Shown here piece by piece: positions 16,667 to 24,675 of a DNA stretch of 64,000 nt. The stretch is taken from positions 1-64,000 of the forward strand of contig NZ_LROM01000097.1 in the NCBI RefSeq assembly GCF_001758785.1, in the 5' to 3' direction. A model generated the notes under the pieces. It saw only the letters and a list, made by a program, of their open reading frames with translations. It did no database searches and was not told where the DNA came from. A program made the translations under genes and the position numbers. Positions within the stretch are counted from its first letter, which is position 1; each line of letters opens with the position of its first letter. Origin of the DNA: Duganella phyllosphaerae (GTDB lineage: Bacteria > Pseudomonadota > Gammaproteobacteria > Burkholderiales > Burkholderiaceae_D).

Positions 16667-18277
16667 TTACACACCCACCGCCGGCAGCGTCTGGGCAAAT
16701 TGCGAAACGCCGTCGAGGTTGAACAGCTCGACCTTCATCGCCTTGGTGCGTGGGTCGATATTGACCTCACCGAAGAACTGGTAGCCGGCAAACGGCGACG
16801 AGTTCTGGATCAGCGGCGCTTTTGAAAATACTGCGGTGGGCCCGAAGGTTTTGTCGAGCACGCCCGGACCGAAGGCGCCGGCATTCATCGGGCCGGCGAC
16901 GAATTCCCAGAACGGCGAAAAGTTGGTGTACCGGGCCTGGGCCGGATCGTAGTAGTGGGCGGCGCAGTAGTGGACGTCGGTGGTGATCCAGACCACGTTC
17001 GGCACTGCCTTGATACTGCTGAGCAGGCGGGCCATTTCCAGTTCGCGCCCGAGCGGCACGCCGTCGTTGCCGTTGGCCAGCGCTTCCCAGAGCGCTTCGC
17101 CCTGGGCGTTCTTGCCGTCGCCGACGTTCAGGCCGATGGGCATGTCGGCCGAGATGACTTTCCAGGTCGCGGTCGAGGCTTTCAGCGCGGCGATCAGCCA
17201 CTCCACCTGGTCGCGCCCCATGAAGGCCGAGCTGGCGTCTTCCGCGGTTTGCAGGTTGGTGCTGTTCGGCCCCCGGTAGCTGCGCATGTCCACCACGAAC
17301 ACGTCCAGCAGCGGACCGTGCGAGATGGTGCGATAAATGCGCTGTGGTTCGCTTTGCTTGTAATAGCGCATGGGCGCATATTCGAGGAAGGCGCGCCGGC
17401 CACGGGTGGTGAGGGTGGCGATGCTTTTTTCGGTGTAGCGCGCATCGGCCGACAAATCCTTGGACGCGCTGTAGTTATTGGTCACCTCGTGATCGTCCCA
17501 TTGCCAGACCTGCGGCACCTGGGCGGCAAACTTGCGAAAGTTCGCATCGAGCATATTGTAGGCATGGCGGCCACGGAATTCCTTGAGCGTTTCCGCGACC
17601 TTGCTCACCTCTTCCGTGACCAGGTTGCGCCACACCTGGCCGTTTTCCGCCGTGGCCTGGGCCAGGATCGGGCCGTCGGCATAAATCGTGTCGCCGTTGT
17701 GGATGAAAAAGTCCGGGTCGCGCAAGCGCATCGCTTCATAAATTTTCATGCCGCCAAAATCGGTATTGATACCCCAGCCCTGGCCGCACTGGTCGCCGCT
17801 CCAGTGAAAGCGCACGGCGCGGGTTGCATCGGCAGCCGGCGTGGTCCGAAATTGTCCCGCGATGGTTTCGCTTTCGATTCTCGAATTATTGGGATCTACG
17901 TAGCGCACCCGCACGAATACCGATTGGCCGGTGGGCAAGCCGCTCAAATCGACACGGGTGGTGAAATCGGTGGCGTCGCTGGCAACGGGACCGACAATGC
18001 GGCTGGCGTTGTTGAAACGCTCGCTGGTATCGTATTCGACGATCATCTGCGCGTTGCGGTCGCTGCGGCTCCAGATGATCGCCCGGTTATCGGTAATATC
18101 GCCGAATTGTATTCCCGACGGCATCTTGGGCCGCTCCTTGTCACTGACCCCGATGGCGGCCTGACTGTTGCTGCTGCCGCCGCACCCGGCCAGCAGCAGC
18201 GAGCCGCCCAATGCCGAACTGCCGACCAATGCCCCACCCTGGGCCAGAAAACTGCGACGCGAAATCGATGAAGTCAT
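16667..18277 (-). CDS. phoD: PhoD-like alkaline phosphatase/phosphodiesterase, Tat-exported lipoprotein
   Basis: This protein of about 536 residues has a twin-arginine signal (SRRSFLAQGG) followed by a lipobox-like LAGC. An N-terminal beta-sandwich domain (about 55-160) precedes the metallophosphatase core, which shows FIHNGDTIYADG, WQWDDHEVTNNY, VDMRSYRG and WITTDVHYCAAHYY. Such enzymes release phosphate from phosphodiesters at the cell surface and use Ca2+/Fe3+, which suits Tat export of a folded protein. ATG at 18277 is preferred over one five codons upstream because CGGAG is six bases before it. No Pho box was identified. Confidence 0.87.
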   Translation of the reverse strand: MTSSISRRSFLAQGGALVGSSALGGSLLLAGCGGSSNSQAAIGVSDKERPKMPSGIQFGDITDNRAIIWSRSDRNAQMIVEYDTSERFNNASRIVGPVASDATDFTTRVDLSGLPTGQSVFVRVRYVDPNNSRIESETIAGQFRTTPAADATRAVRFHWSGDQCGQGWGINTDFGGMKIYEAMRLRDPDFFIHNGDTIYADGPILAQATAENGQVWRNLVTEEVSKVAETLKEFRGRHAYNMLDANFRKFAAQVPQVWQWDDHEVTNNYSASKDLSADARYTEKSIATLTTRGRRAFLEYAPMRYYKQSEPQRIYRTISHGPLLDVFVVDMRSYRGPNSTNLQTAEDASSAFMGRDQVEWLIAALKASTATWKVISADMPIGLNVGDGKNAQGEALWEALANGNDGVPLGRELEMARLLSSIKAVPNVVWITTDVHYCAAHYYDPAQARYTNFSPFWEFVAGPMNAGAFGPGVLDKTFGPTAVFSKAPLIQNSSPFAGYQFFGEVNIDPRTKAMKVELFNLDGVSQFAQTLPAVGV

Positions 18278-18408
18278 GCTTGCTCCGATCATTTGTGAGC
18301 TGGCAAGCTTAGGATTTTTATATGACGTGACGATGAAATCGGCAACCGGATCGGGTGTTCTTGGTACTTGAATTTCTTGGTAGTTTGACTTTACCGGATT
18401 ATGTCGGC

Positions 18409-18446
18409 AATCTCAATTTACCAATATATTTTGGTAAATTGAGATT
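18409..18446. promoter_or_regulatory. Perfect 16-bp inverted repeat, probable HipB operator
   Basis: AATCTCAATTTACCAA (18409-18424) and its exact reverse complement (18431-18446) are separated by TATATT, 16 bases before the hipB start. Further half-sites (TTGGTA at 18361 and 18378, TTACC at 18391) lie upstream near a TTGACT at 18385. HipB-type antitoxins repress their own operons by binding such palindromes. Confidence 0.72.
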
Positions 18447-18462
18447 ACCAAGGAATATAAGT

Positions 18463-18729
18463 ATGAGTACAGAATTTCCTATTCGCACTGCCGACCAATT
18501 GCCTGGCGTGCTACAGGCATTTCGCAAGGAATCGGGCTTGTCGCAAACCGAGGTCGCTTCCCGCATGGGACTGACACAACAGAAACTGTCTTATCTGGAA
18601 CTGAACGCCAGCAGCGCCAGTGCCGAGCGTGTACTAGCCCTGTTGAGTGTGCTGGGCGTGGAGTTGGTGCTCAGGCGCCCCGGGAATGCTGCGCCTTCTG
18701 ACGCCGGCAGCAACACTCTGCCCTGGTGA
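18463..18729 (+). CDS. hipB: HipB-like antitoxin (XRE-family HTH)
   Basis: This 88-residue protein has a Cro/C1-type helix-turn-helix at about 17-70 (LPGVLQAFRKESGLSQTEVASRMGL, then QQKLSYLELN) followed by LSVLGVELVLRRP, the strand typical of HipB. It should bind and inactivate HipA and repress the operon through the inverted repeat just upstream. Ribosome site AAGGA precedes ATG 18463. The toxin gene starts three bases after its stop, the standard hipBA order. Confidence 0.85.
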   Translation: MSTEFPIRTADQLPGVLQAFRKESGLSQTEVASRMGLTQQKLSYLELNASSASAERVLALLSVLGVELVLRRPGNAAPSDAGSNTLPW

Positions 18730-18732
18730 CCA

Positions 18733-20073
18733 ATGGGCCGCAAATCTCACTCGCAGTCACTTGGCCTGTGGATGAACGGGTTCTTCTTAGGCACGTGGAC
18801 GTCACATGGCGAAACCTTGCAGTACGCAGATGAATGGGTCCAGCACCACGCTGGCCGGCCGCTCTCCCGATCTCTGCCATTCAGGCCGGGAAACCGGCCT
18901 TATTCCGGACCAGCCGTAGAGGCCTGGTTCGAAAATCTGCTGCCAGACAGCAAAGAGATTCGTGAGCGGGTGGCGCGCCGATACCACACCGCATCGACCG
19001 GCGCCTTCGACCTGCTCGCCGAGATTGGCCGTGACTGCGTCGGCGCATTACAGCGCATGCCGGCCGGGATAGTACCCGCCGGTCCGGGCCCGCTACAGGC
19101 CACCGCGCTGGATGAAGGTGAGGTCGCACGTATTCTGCAGGCGACCGTCACACCGCAAAATGTACTGGGCGCGAGCGATGATGACAACGATGCGTTCCGC
19201 ATTTCCATCGCCGGTGCACAGGAAAAAACGGCGCTGCTTTTTTACCAGGGCAAATGGCAGAGACCGTTAGGCTCGACGCCTACTTCCCATATCTTGAAGC
19301 TGCCCCTCGGCCTGGTCGGCGCTATGCGCGCCGACATGAGCTCCTCGGTGGAGAACGAATGGCTGTGTTCTTTGATACTCGACGCTTACGGGCTGCCGGT
19401 GGCCAAGTGTACGCCGGTGCGTTTCGAGGAGACGAAGGCTCTGGCAGTTGAGCGGTTCGACTGCCGGTGGTGGGGAGAATCAGCCGACCATCTGCGGAGG
19501 TTGCCGCAGGAAGACATGTGCCAGGCCACGGGCACCCCGTCGGGGCTGAAATATGAGAGCCATGGCGGCCCCGGAGTCGAAGACATCATGAAACTTCTGC
19601 AAGGCTCCTCCAATCGGACTGCGGACCGCCTGGTTTTTTTCCAGTCGCAGGTCGTATTCTGGATGCTCTGCGCTACAGACGGTCATGCGAAGAACTTCAG
19701 TATTTTCCTGAGAGCAAAGAGTACTTTCGCGATGACGCCGCTGCATGACGTGCTGTCGGCGTATCCGGTGCTCGGCACCGGATCACACCAGGTGTCTCCC
19801 TTCATGGCCAAGATGGCGATGGCGGTGCGCTCTGCAAACACTCACTACAAGATGCGCGACATCTTGCGTCGACATTGGATCGCCGTCGGTGAACGTTACG
19901 GCATTGTCACGCCAGACGGCCGGCCAGTTGCGGCAGTGCTCGATGACCTGGTCGAGCGCACCACGGCCGTAATCAAGGCCGTGCGCGCACAGCTGCCGAA
20001 TGACTTCCCCGACCTGGTGGCCGAAACAATTCTGGCGGGGTTGCAGGACGCGGCAAATAAACTGGCAAGATGA
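18733..20073 (+). CDS. hipA: HipA-family serine/threonine kinase toxin
   Basis: This 446-residue protein is full length compared with E. coli HipA (440). It shows the phosphorylatable P-loop SIAGAQEK (Ser158), ATP-binding Lys189 in HILKLP, VERFD near 239-243, QEDMCQATG, the catalytic loop ATDGHAKNFSI with Asp316 and Asn321, and the metal-binding Asp339 in HDVLSAYP. All key residues are present, so an active kinase is expected. E. coli HipA phosphorylates glutamyl-tRNA synthetase and causes growth arrest; the target here is inferred. It forms a two-gene operon with hipB. Confidence 0.88.
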   Translation: MGRKSHSQSLGLWMNGFFLGTWTSHGETLQYADEWVQHHAGRPLSRSLPFRPGNRPYSGPAVEAWFENLLPDSKEIRERVARRYHTASTGAFDLLAEIGRDCVGALQRMPAGIVPAGPGPLQATALDEGEVARILQATVTPQNVLGASDDDNDAFRISIAGAQEKTALLFYQGKWQRPLGSTPTSHILKLPLGLVGAMRADMSSSVENEWLCSLILDAYGLPVAKCTPVRFEETKALAVERFDCRWWGESADHLRRLPQEDMCQATGTPSGLKYESHGGPGVEDIMKLLQGSSNRTADRLVFFQSQVVFWMLCATDGHAKNFSIFLRAKSTFAMTPLHDVLSAYPVLGTGSHQVSPFMAKMAMAVRSANTHYKMRDILRRHWIAVGERYGIVTPDGRPVAAVLDDLVERTTAVIKAVRAQLPNDFPDLVAETILAGLQDAANKLAR

Positions 20074-20135
20074 CCTGGAGCAGTGGCGAACAGCACCCTC
20101 CTCACTAAACGACGAGGCTAACCACCGCGCAATGC

Positions 20136-20909
20136 TCAAGCAAACTTGGTAAAGTCCGGCTTGCGCTTCTCGAAGAATGCCGTAAACGCCTCGCGCGCTT
20201 CCGGTGACAACAGCATCGCGCCGAAATGCTTGTTCTCGGCCGCAATGGTGTCGGCAATCGCGTTGTTGCGGCTGGCTTTCATCAACTGCTTGGTGGTGCG
20301 GATCGAGCTCGCTGGCAGGGCCACCAGCTTGGCGGCCTGGCCCTGGGCAAAGGCCAGCAGTTCGTCGGCTGGCACCACTTTCGACACCAGTCCCATTTCC
20401 AGCGCCTCGGCAGCCAGGAACGCTTCGCCCAGCATCAGCTTTTCGGCCGCGCGCGGGTAGCCGGCAATTTGCGTGAACAAAAGGCTCGAGCCGAATTCCG
20501 GGCACAGGCCCAGTTGCGCGAACGGCATCGAAAACCTGGCGTTGTCGGCCGCGTACACCAGGTCGCAGTGCATCAGCAGCGTGGTGCCGATGCCCACGGC
20601 AGCGCCCGAAACGGCAGCGACCACCGGCTTGGTCGCGCCGGACAGCGCCAGCATGAATTTATAGACCGCGCGGTCTTCCAGGTCGCCGCTGGTGGGCGCG
20701 TTTTTCATGAAGTCTTCGAGGTCGTTGCCGGCCGTGAAGATTTCGGGCTTGCCGGTGATCAGGATCGCGCGCACCGCTACGTCGGCTTCGGCGTCGATGA
20801 TGGCGTCGGCCATGGCCTGGTACATAGCGGCGGTGATCGCGTTCTTGCGCTCGGGGCGGTTGAATTCCAGGGTCAGGATGCCGTCTTGCTTGGTGCTCAG
20901 TATGTCCAT
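20136..20909 (-). CDS. Enoyl-CoA hydratase/isomerase family protein
   Basis: This protein of about 257 residues has the crotonase fold: NRPERKNAI, an oxyanion-hole segment near FTAGNDLEDF, and AAVSGAAVGIGTTLLMHCDLVYA. It lacks a Glu pair typical of full hydratases at the second position (LCPEFGSS supplies one Glu), so it could be an isomerase or hydratase in beta-oxidation. ATG at 20909 is preferred over 20921 because GGAG sits six bases before it. It is the last gene of the fatty-acid cluster and is separated from the thiolase gene by two strong stem-loops. Confidence 0.83.
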   Translation of the reverse strand: MDILSTKQDGILTLEFNRPERKNAITAAMYQAMADAIIDAEADVAVRAILITGKPEIFTAGNDLEDFMKNAPTSGDLEDRAVYKFMLALSGATKPVVAAVSGAAVGIGTTLLMHCDLVYAADNARFSMPFAQLGLCPEFGSSLLFTQIAGYPRAAEKLMLGEAFLAAEALEMGLVSKVVPADELLAFAQGQAAKLVALPASSIRTTKQLMKASRNNAIADTIAAENKHFGAMLLSPEAREAFTAFFEKRKPDFTKFA

Positions 20910-20926
20910 CTTTGTCTCCATGTGAT

Positions 20927-20955
20927 GAGGGCGCTGTGTTTGGCACAGCGCCCTC
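20927..20955 (-). repeat. Perfect 12-bp stem-loop just upstream of the enoyl-CoA hydratase ribosome site
   Basis: GAGGGCGCTGTG (20927-20938) and CACAGCGCCCTC (20944-20955) form a 12-bp stem with a 5-base loop. No T-run follows on either strand, so it is not a standard terminator. It ends about five bases before the GGAG of the downstream gene and could stop 3' exonucleases or affect translation. Confidence 0.55.
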
Positions 20956-20972
20956 TAATAAACCCGCAGCCC

Positions 20973-21013
20973 CCACCGGGGTCGGACCCTATACAGGGTC
21001 CGACCCCTAGTGG
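20973..21013. repeat. GGGGTCGGACCC-type palindromic repeat
   Basis: A perfect 13-bp inverted repeat (20978-20990 and 20995-21007) has an ATAC centre and is flanked by outer CCAC/GTGG arms. It lies in the 136-bp gap between thiolase and hydratase genes. The form resembles the dispersed REP-like palindromes seen in many betaproteobacterial intergenic regions; other copies were not found in this window. Confidence 0.6.
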
Positions 21014-21045
21014 TTGGGGTGCGTATCGCTAACAGCGAAGTGGGG

Positions 21046-22242
21046 TTACACGCGTTCGATGATACCTGCCGCGCCCATGCCGGCGCCCACGCACATCGTG
21101 ACCATGCCGTACTTCAGGTTGTTACGGCGCAGTGCGTGCACCACGGTAGCCGCGCGGATGGCGCCGGTGGCGCCCAGCGGGTGACCGAGGGCAATCGCGC
21201 CGCCCATCGGGTTGACCTTGGCCGGATCCAGGCCCAGGTCGCCGATCACGGCCAGTGCTTGCGCTGCAAACGCTTCGTTCAGCTCGATCCAGTCCAGCTG
21301 GTCCTGGGTGATGCCGGCTGCCTTGCAGGCGTCGGGAATCGCGAACTTCGGACCGATGCCCATGATTTCCGGCGGCACGCCCTTGACCGCGAACGACGAG
21401 AATTTCGCCAGCGGGGTCAGGTTGTGTTCGCGCAGGAAACGCTCGGACACGACCAGCAGCGCGCCGGCGCCGTCGGACATCTGCGAGCTGTTGGCGGCGG
21501 TAACCGAACCCTTGGCGGCAAACACCGGTTTCAGCTTGGCCAGCGACTCCACGGTGGAATCGGCGCGCGCGCCTTCGTCAGTATCGACGGTGCGGGTCTT
21601 GATGTCGATTTCGCCGGTGGCCAGGTTAGGCGTGCGGGTGATGATTTCGACCGGCGTGGTTTCGTCCTTGAAGAAACCGGCCTGCTGGGCAGCAATAGCC
21701 CGGCGGTGAGATTCCACGGCGAACGCGTCCTGCGCTTCACGCGAGACTTTCCACTGGGTCGCCACTTTTTCAGCGGTCAGGCCCATGCCGTAGGCCATGC
21801 CCACGTTTTCGTCCGAGAACATATTCATGTTCATCGATGGCTTGTTGCCCATCATCGGTACCATCGACATCGATTCCACGCCGCCGGCAATCATGGCGTC
21901 CGCTTCACCGACGCGGATGCGGTCGGCTGCCATGGCCAGGGCGGTAATGCCCGAGGCGCAGTAACGGTTGATGGTGACGCCGCCGACGGTTTTCGGCAGG
22001 CCGGCCAGCAGCACGGCCTGGCGGGCGATGTTGAAGCCCTGCTCGGCTTCCGGGAACGAGCAACCGATGATGGCGTCGGTGATCAGGGCCGGATCGAGGC
22101 CCGGCGCTTGCGCCAGCGCCGACTGAATCACGCGCACCAGCAGGTCGTCCGGGCGGGTTTTGTTGAACATGCCGCGCGGCGCCTTGCCGATCGGGGTGCG
22201 GGTGGCAGAGACGATGTATGCGTCTTGAAGTTGTTTGGTCAT
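21046..22242 (-). CDS. fadA: Acetyl-CoA acyltransferase (3-ketoacyl-CoA thiolase)
   Basis: This 398-residue protein carries all thiolase landmarks: the nucleophilic Cys in NRYCASGITALA, NEAFAAQAL, the GHPLGATGA histidine motif and the C-terminal active-site Cys in MVTMCVGAGMGAAG. It cleaves 3-ketoacyl-CoA to acetyl-CoA and a shortened acyl-CoA, the last step of beta-oxidation. AGGAAGA precedes the ATG. It lies 15 bases after the dehydrogenase/hydratase gene in the same operon. fadA is used as a functional label. Confidence 0.9.
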   Translation of the reverse strand: MTKQLQDAYIVSATRTPIGKAPRGMFNKTRPDDLLVRVIQSALAQAPGLDPALITDAIIGCSFPEAEQGFNIARQAVLLAGLPKTVGGVTINRYCASGITALAMAADRIRVGEADAMIAGGVESMSMVPMMGNKPSMNMNMFSDENVGMAYGMGLTAEKVATQWKVSREAQDAFAVESHRRAIAAQQAGFFKDETTPVEIITRTPNLATGEIDIKTRTVDTDEGARADSTVESLAKLKPVFAAKGSVTAANSSQMSDGAGALLVVSERFLREHNLTPLAKFSSFAVKGVPPEIMGIGPKFAIPDACKAAGITQDQLDWIELNEAFAAQALAVIGDLGLDPAKVNPMGGAIALGHPLGATGAIRAATVVHALRRNNLKYGMVTMCVGAGMGAAGIIERV

Positions 22243-22257
22243 TATGTTCTTCCTAGA

Positions 22258-24657
22258 TTAGTTGCGTACCGGCTTGCCGGTCTGCAGCATGCCCATGATC
22301 CGTTCTTGCGTCTTTGGATGATTCAACAGCTCGAGGAAGGCCTTGCGTTCGCGATCCAAAATCCACTGCTCGCTGACGAACGAACCCTGGTCGATGTCGC
22401 CGCCAGAGACGATCTCGGCGATCATGTCGCCCAGCTTGAAGTCGTGCGCCGAAATGAAGCCGCCGTCGCGCATATTGACCAGCTGCGCCTTGATAGTGGC
22501 CCAGCCGTAGCGGCCGGTGACCTGGATCGGCGCCTTCACCGGTGGACGGTAGCCCTTGTCGAACATGGCGCGCGCTTCTACCTTGGCCACGTGCAGCAGC
22601 TCGTAGGCGTTGAACACGATCACGTCGTCTTCCTTCAGGTAACCCATGGCCTGCGCTTCCAGTGCCGACTTCGACACGTTGGCAGTCGCCGCATTGGTGA
22701 AACCGGTTTTCAGGAATTGCAGGATGTCGTTGCCCTTGGCTTCTTTGTAAGCGCGCGATGCCGCTTCCTTCAGGCCGCCGCCGGCAGGAATCAGGCCCAC
22801 GCCCACTTCCACCAGGCCGATGTACGACTCGATCGAGGCCACGCGCTTCGATGCGTGCAACACCAGTTCGCAACCGCCGCCCAGCGCCAGGCCAGCGACC
22901 GCAGCAACCACCGGCACGTTGGCGTACTTGAGCGACATGAACGCGTCCTGCAGGTCCTTGATGATCGGATCGACCGCCTTGGCGCCGCCCTGCATGAACG
23001 CAGGCAGAGCCGATTGCAGGTCGGCGCCGGCCGAGAAGGCGCCGCCTTCGGCTGCGTCCGCATTCCAGATCACCAGGCCCTTGAAGTTTTTCTCCGCTTC
23101 AGCCAGTGCCTTGTTAAAGCCGGTGATCACGTCCGGGCTGATCACGTGCATCTTGGTCTTGAGCGAAATGACCAGCACTTCGTCGTCCATGTGCCAGATG
23201 CGCACCGAGTCGTCCTCGTGGAACGTGGTGCCGGCCGTGCGGCCGTCGATGGCGCCAGCGCCAACGACTGGCGCACGGAACGCCTGGCGCTCGTACACCG
23301 CCAGGTTGGAGCGTGGCACGAACGATTGCGATGCAGCCGACCACGAACCTTCAGGCGTGTGCACGCCGCCCTTGTCGGCGACCGGGCCTTCGAATACCCA
23401 GGCCGGCAGCGGTGCGGTGCTCAAAGCCTGGCCGGCGTCGATGTCTTCCTTGACCCACTGCGCCACTTGCGACCAGCCCGAAGCCTGCCAGGTTTCGAAC
23501 GGACCGACGGTCCAGCCGAAGCCCCAGCGCATGGCGAAGTCGATGTCGCGGGCGTTGTCGGCCACGGTGTCGAGGTGCACGGCGATGTAGTGGAAGGCGT
23601 CGCGGAAGATCGCCCACAGGAACTGGCCCTGTGGATTGGTCGATTCGCGCAGCGCTTTCATTTTCTTGACCGGATCTTTTTCCTTCAGAATGCGGCCGAT
23701 GATGTCGGCAGCCTTGCCGCCGCCGGGCACGTATTCACCGGTGGCAAAATCCAGGCGCAGGATGTCCTTGCCGACTTTTTTGTAGAAACCGGCGCCGGAC
23801 TTCTGGCCCAGGGCGCCCTTTTCCACCAGCTTGGCCAGCACTTCCGGGGTTTTGTACACGGATGCGAACGGATCGTTCGGCAGGTTGTCCTGCATGGTCT
23901 TGATCACGTGGCCCATGGTGTCGAGGCCCACGACGTCGGCGGTACGGAACGTGCCCGACTTGGCGCGGCCGAGCTTGGCGCCGGTCAGGTCATCGACCAC
24001 GTCCACCGACAAACCGAATTTCTCGGCTTCGTGGACGATGGCCAGGATGCCGAACACGCCCACGCGGTTGGCGATGAAGTTCGGCGTGTCCTTGGCGCGA
24101 ACCACGCCCTTGCCCAGGGTGGTGGTCAGGAAACCTTCGAGCTGGTCAGCGATTTCAGGGCGGGTGGACTCGGTCGGAATGATCTCGACCAGGTGCATAT
24201 AGCGCGGCGGATTGAAGAAGTGCACGCCGCAGTAGCGCGATTTCAGGTCGGCGTCGAAACCTTCGGACAGCGTGGTGATCGACAGGCCCGAGGTGTTCGA
24301 GGCAAAGATGGCGTTGGCGCCGATGTGCGGCGCGACCTTCTTGTACAGGTCGTGCTTCCAGTCCATGCGCTCGGCGATTGCTTCGATGATCAGGTCGCAC
24401 TCTTCCAGCTTGGCCAGGTCGTCTTCGTAGTTGGCCACTTCGATCAGCGCGGCGTGGTCCTTGTTGCCCAAGGGTGCCGGCGACAGTTTCTTCAGGCCTT
24501 CGATGGCCTTGAGGACGATGCCGTTTTTCGGGCCTTCCTTGGCCGGCAGGTCGAACAGCACGACAGGCACTTTGGCGTTGACGCAGTGGGCGGCGATTTG
24601 CGCGCCCATCACGCCGGCGCCCAGCACGGCTACTTTTTTAACGATGAAATTGGTCAT
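22258..24657 (-). CDS. Bifunctional 3-hydroxyacyl-CoA dehydrogenase/enoyl-CoA hydratase (FadN-type)
   Basis: This 799-residue enzyme has the domains in the order dehydrogenase then hydratase, opposite to classic FadB. The N-terminal Rossmann domain has VAVLGAGVMGAQIAAH; a catalytic His region is GVHFFNPPRYMHLVE, and FIANRVG marks the dehydrogenase C-domain. From about 490, a crotonase-like domain has FSAGADLQ and VAGLALGGGCELVLHA. It carries out two middle steps of beta-oxidation. GAGGA precedes the ATG. Spacings of 18 and 15 bases to its neighbours indicate one operon. Confidence 0.9.
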   Translation of the reverse strand: MTNFIVKKVAVLGAGVMGAQIAAHCVNAKVPVVLFDLPAKEGPKNGIVLKAIEGLKKLSPAPLGNKDHAALIEVANYEDDLAKLEECDLIIEAIAERMDWKHDLYKKVAPHIGANAIFASNTSGLSITTLSEGFDADLKSRYCGVHFFNPPRYMHLVEIIPTESTRPEIADQLEGFLTTTLGKGVVRAKDTPNFIANRVGVFGILAIVHEAEKFGLSVDVVDDLTGAKLGRAKSGTFRTADVVGLDTMGHVIKTMQDNLPNDPFASVYKTPEVLAKLVEKGALGQKSGAGFYKKVGKDILRLDFATGEYVPGGGKAADIIGRILKEKDPVKKMKALRESTNPQGQFLWAIFRDAFHYIAVHLDTVADNARDIDFAMRWGFGWTVGPFETWQASGWSQVAQWVKEDIDAGQALSTAPLPAWVFEGPVADKGGVHTPEGSWSAASQSFVPRSNLAVYERQAFRAPVVGAGAIDGRTAGTTFHEDDSVRIWHMDDEVLVISLKTKMHVISPDVITGFNKALAEAEKNFKGLVIWNADAAEGGAFSAGADLQSALPAFMQGGAKAVDPIIKDLQDAFMSLKYANVPVVAAVAGLALGGGCELVLHASKRVASIESYIGLVEVGVGLIPAGGGLKEAASRAYKEAKGNDILQFLKTGFTNAATANVSKSALEAQAMGYLKEDDVIVFNAYELLHVAKVEARAMFDKGYRPPVKAPIQVTGRYGWATIKAQLVNMRDGGFISAHDFKLGDMIAEIVSGGDIDQGSFVSEQWILDRERKAFLELLNHPKTQERIMGMLQTGKPVRN

Positions 24658-24675
24658 GTCTTATCCTCTAGTCTC

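Noticed and set aside
16667..20073. A defence island around hipBA
   Set aside because: Flanking genes encode a PhoD phosphatase and fatty-acid enzymes; no restriction, Cas, retron or other defence gene is adjacent.
21010..21045. Possible terminator function for the GGGGTCGGACCC repeat
   Set aside because: No T-run follows on either strand, so it is reported as a repeat, not a terminator.
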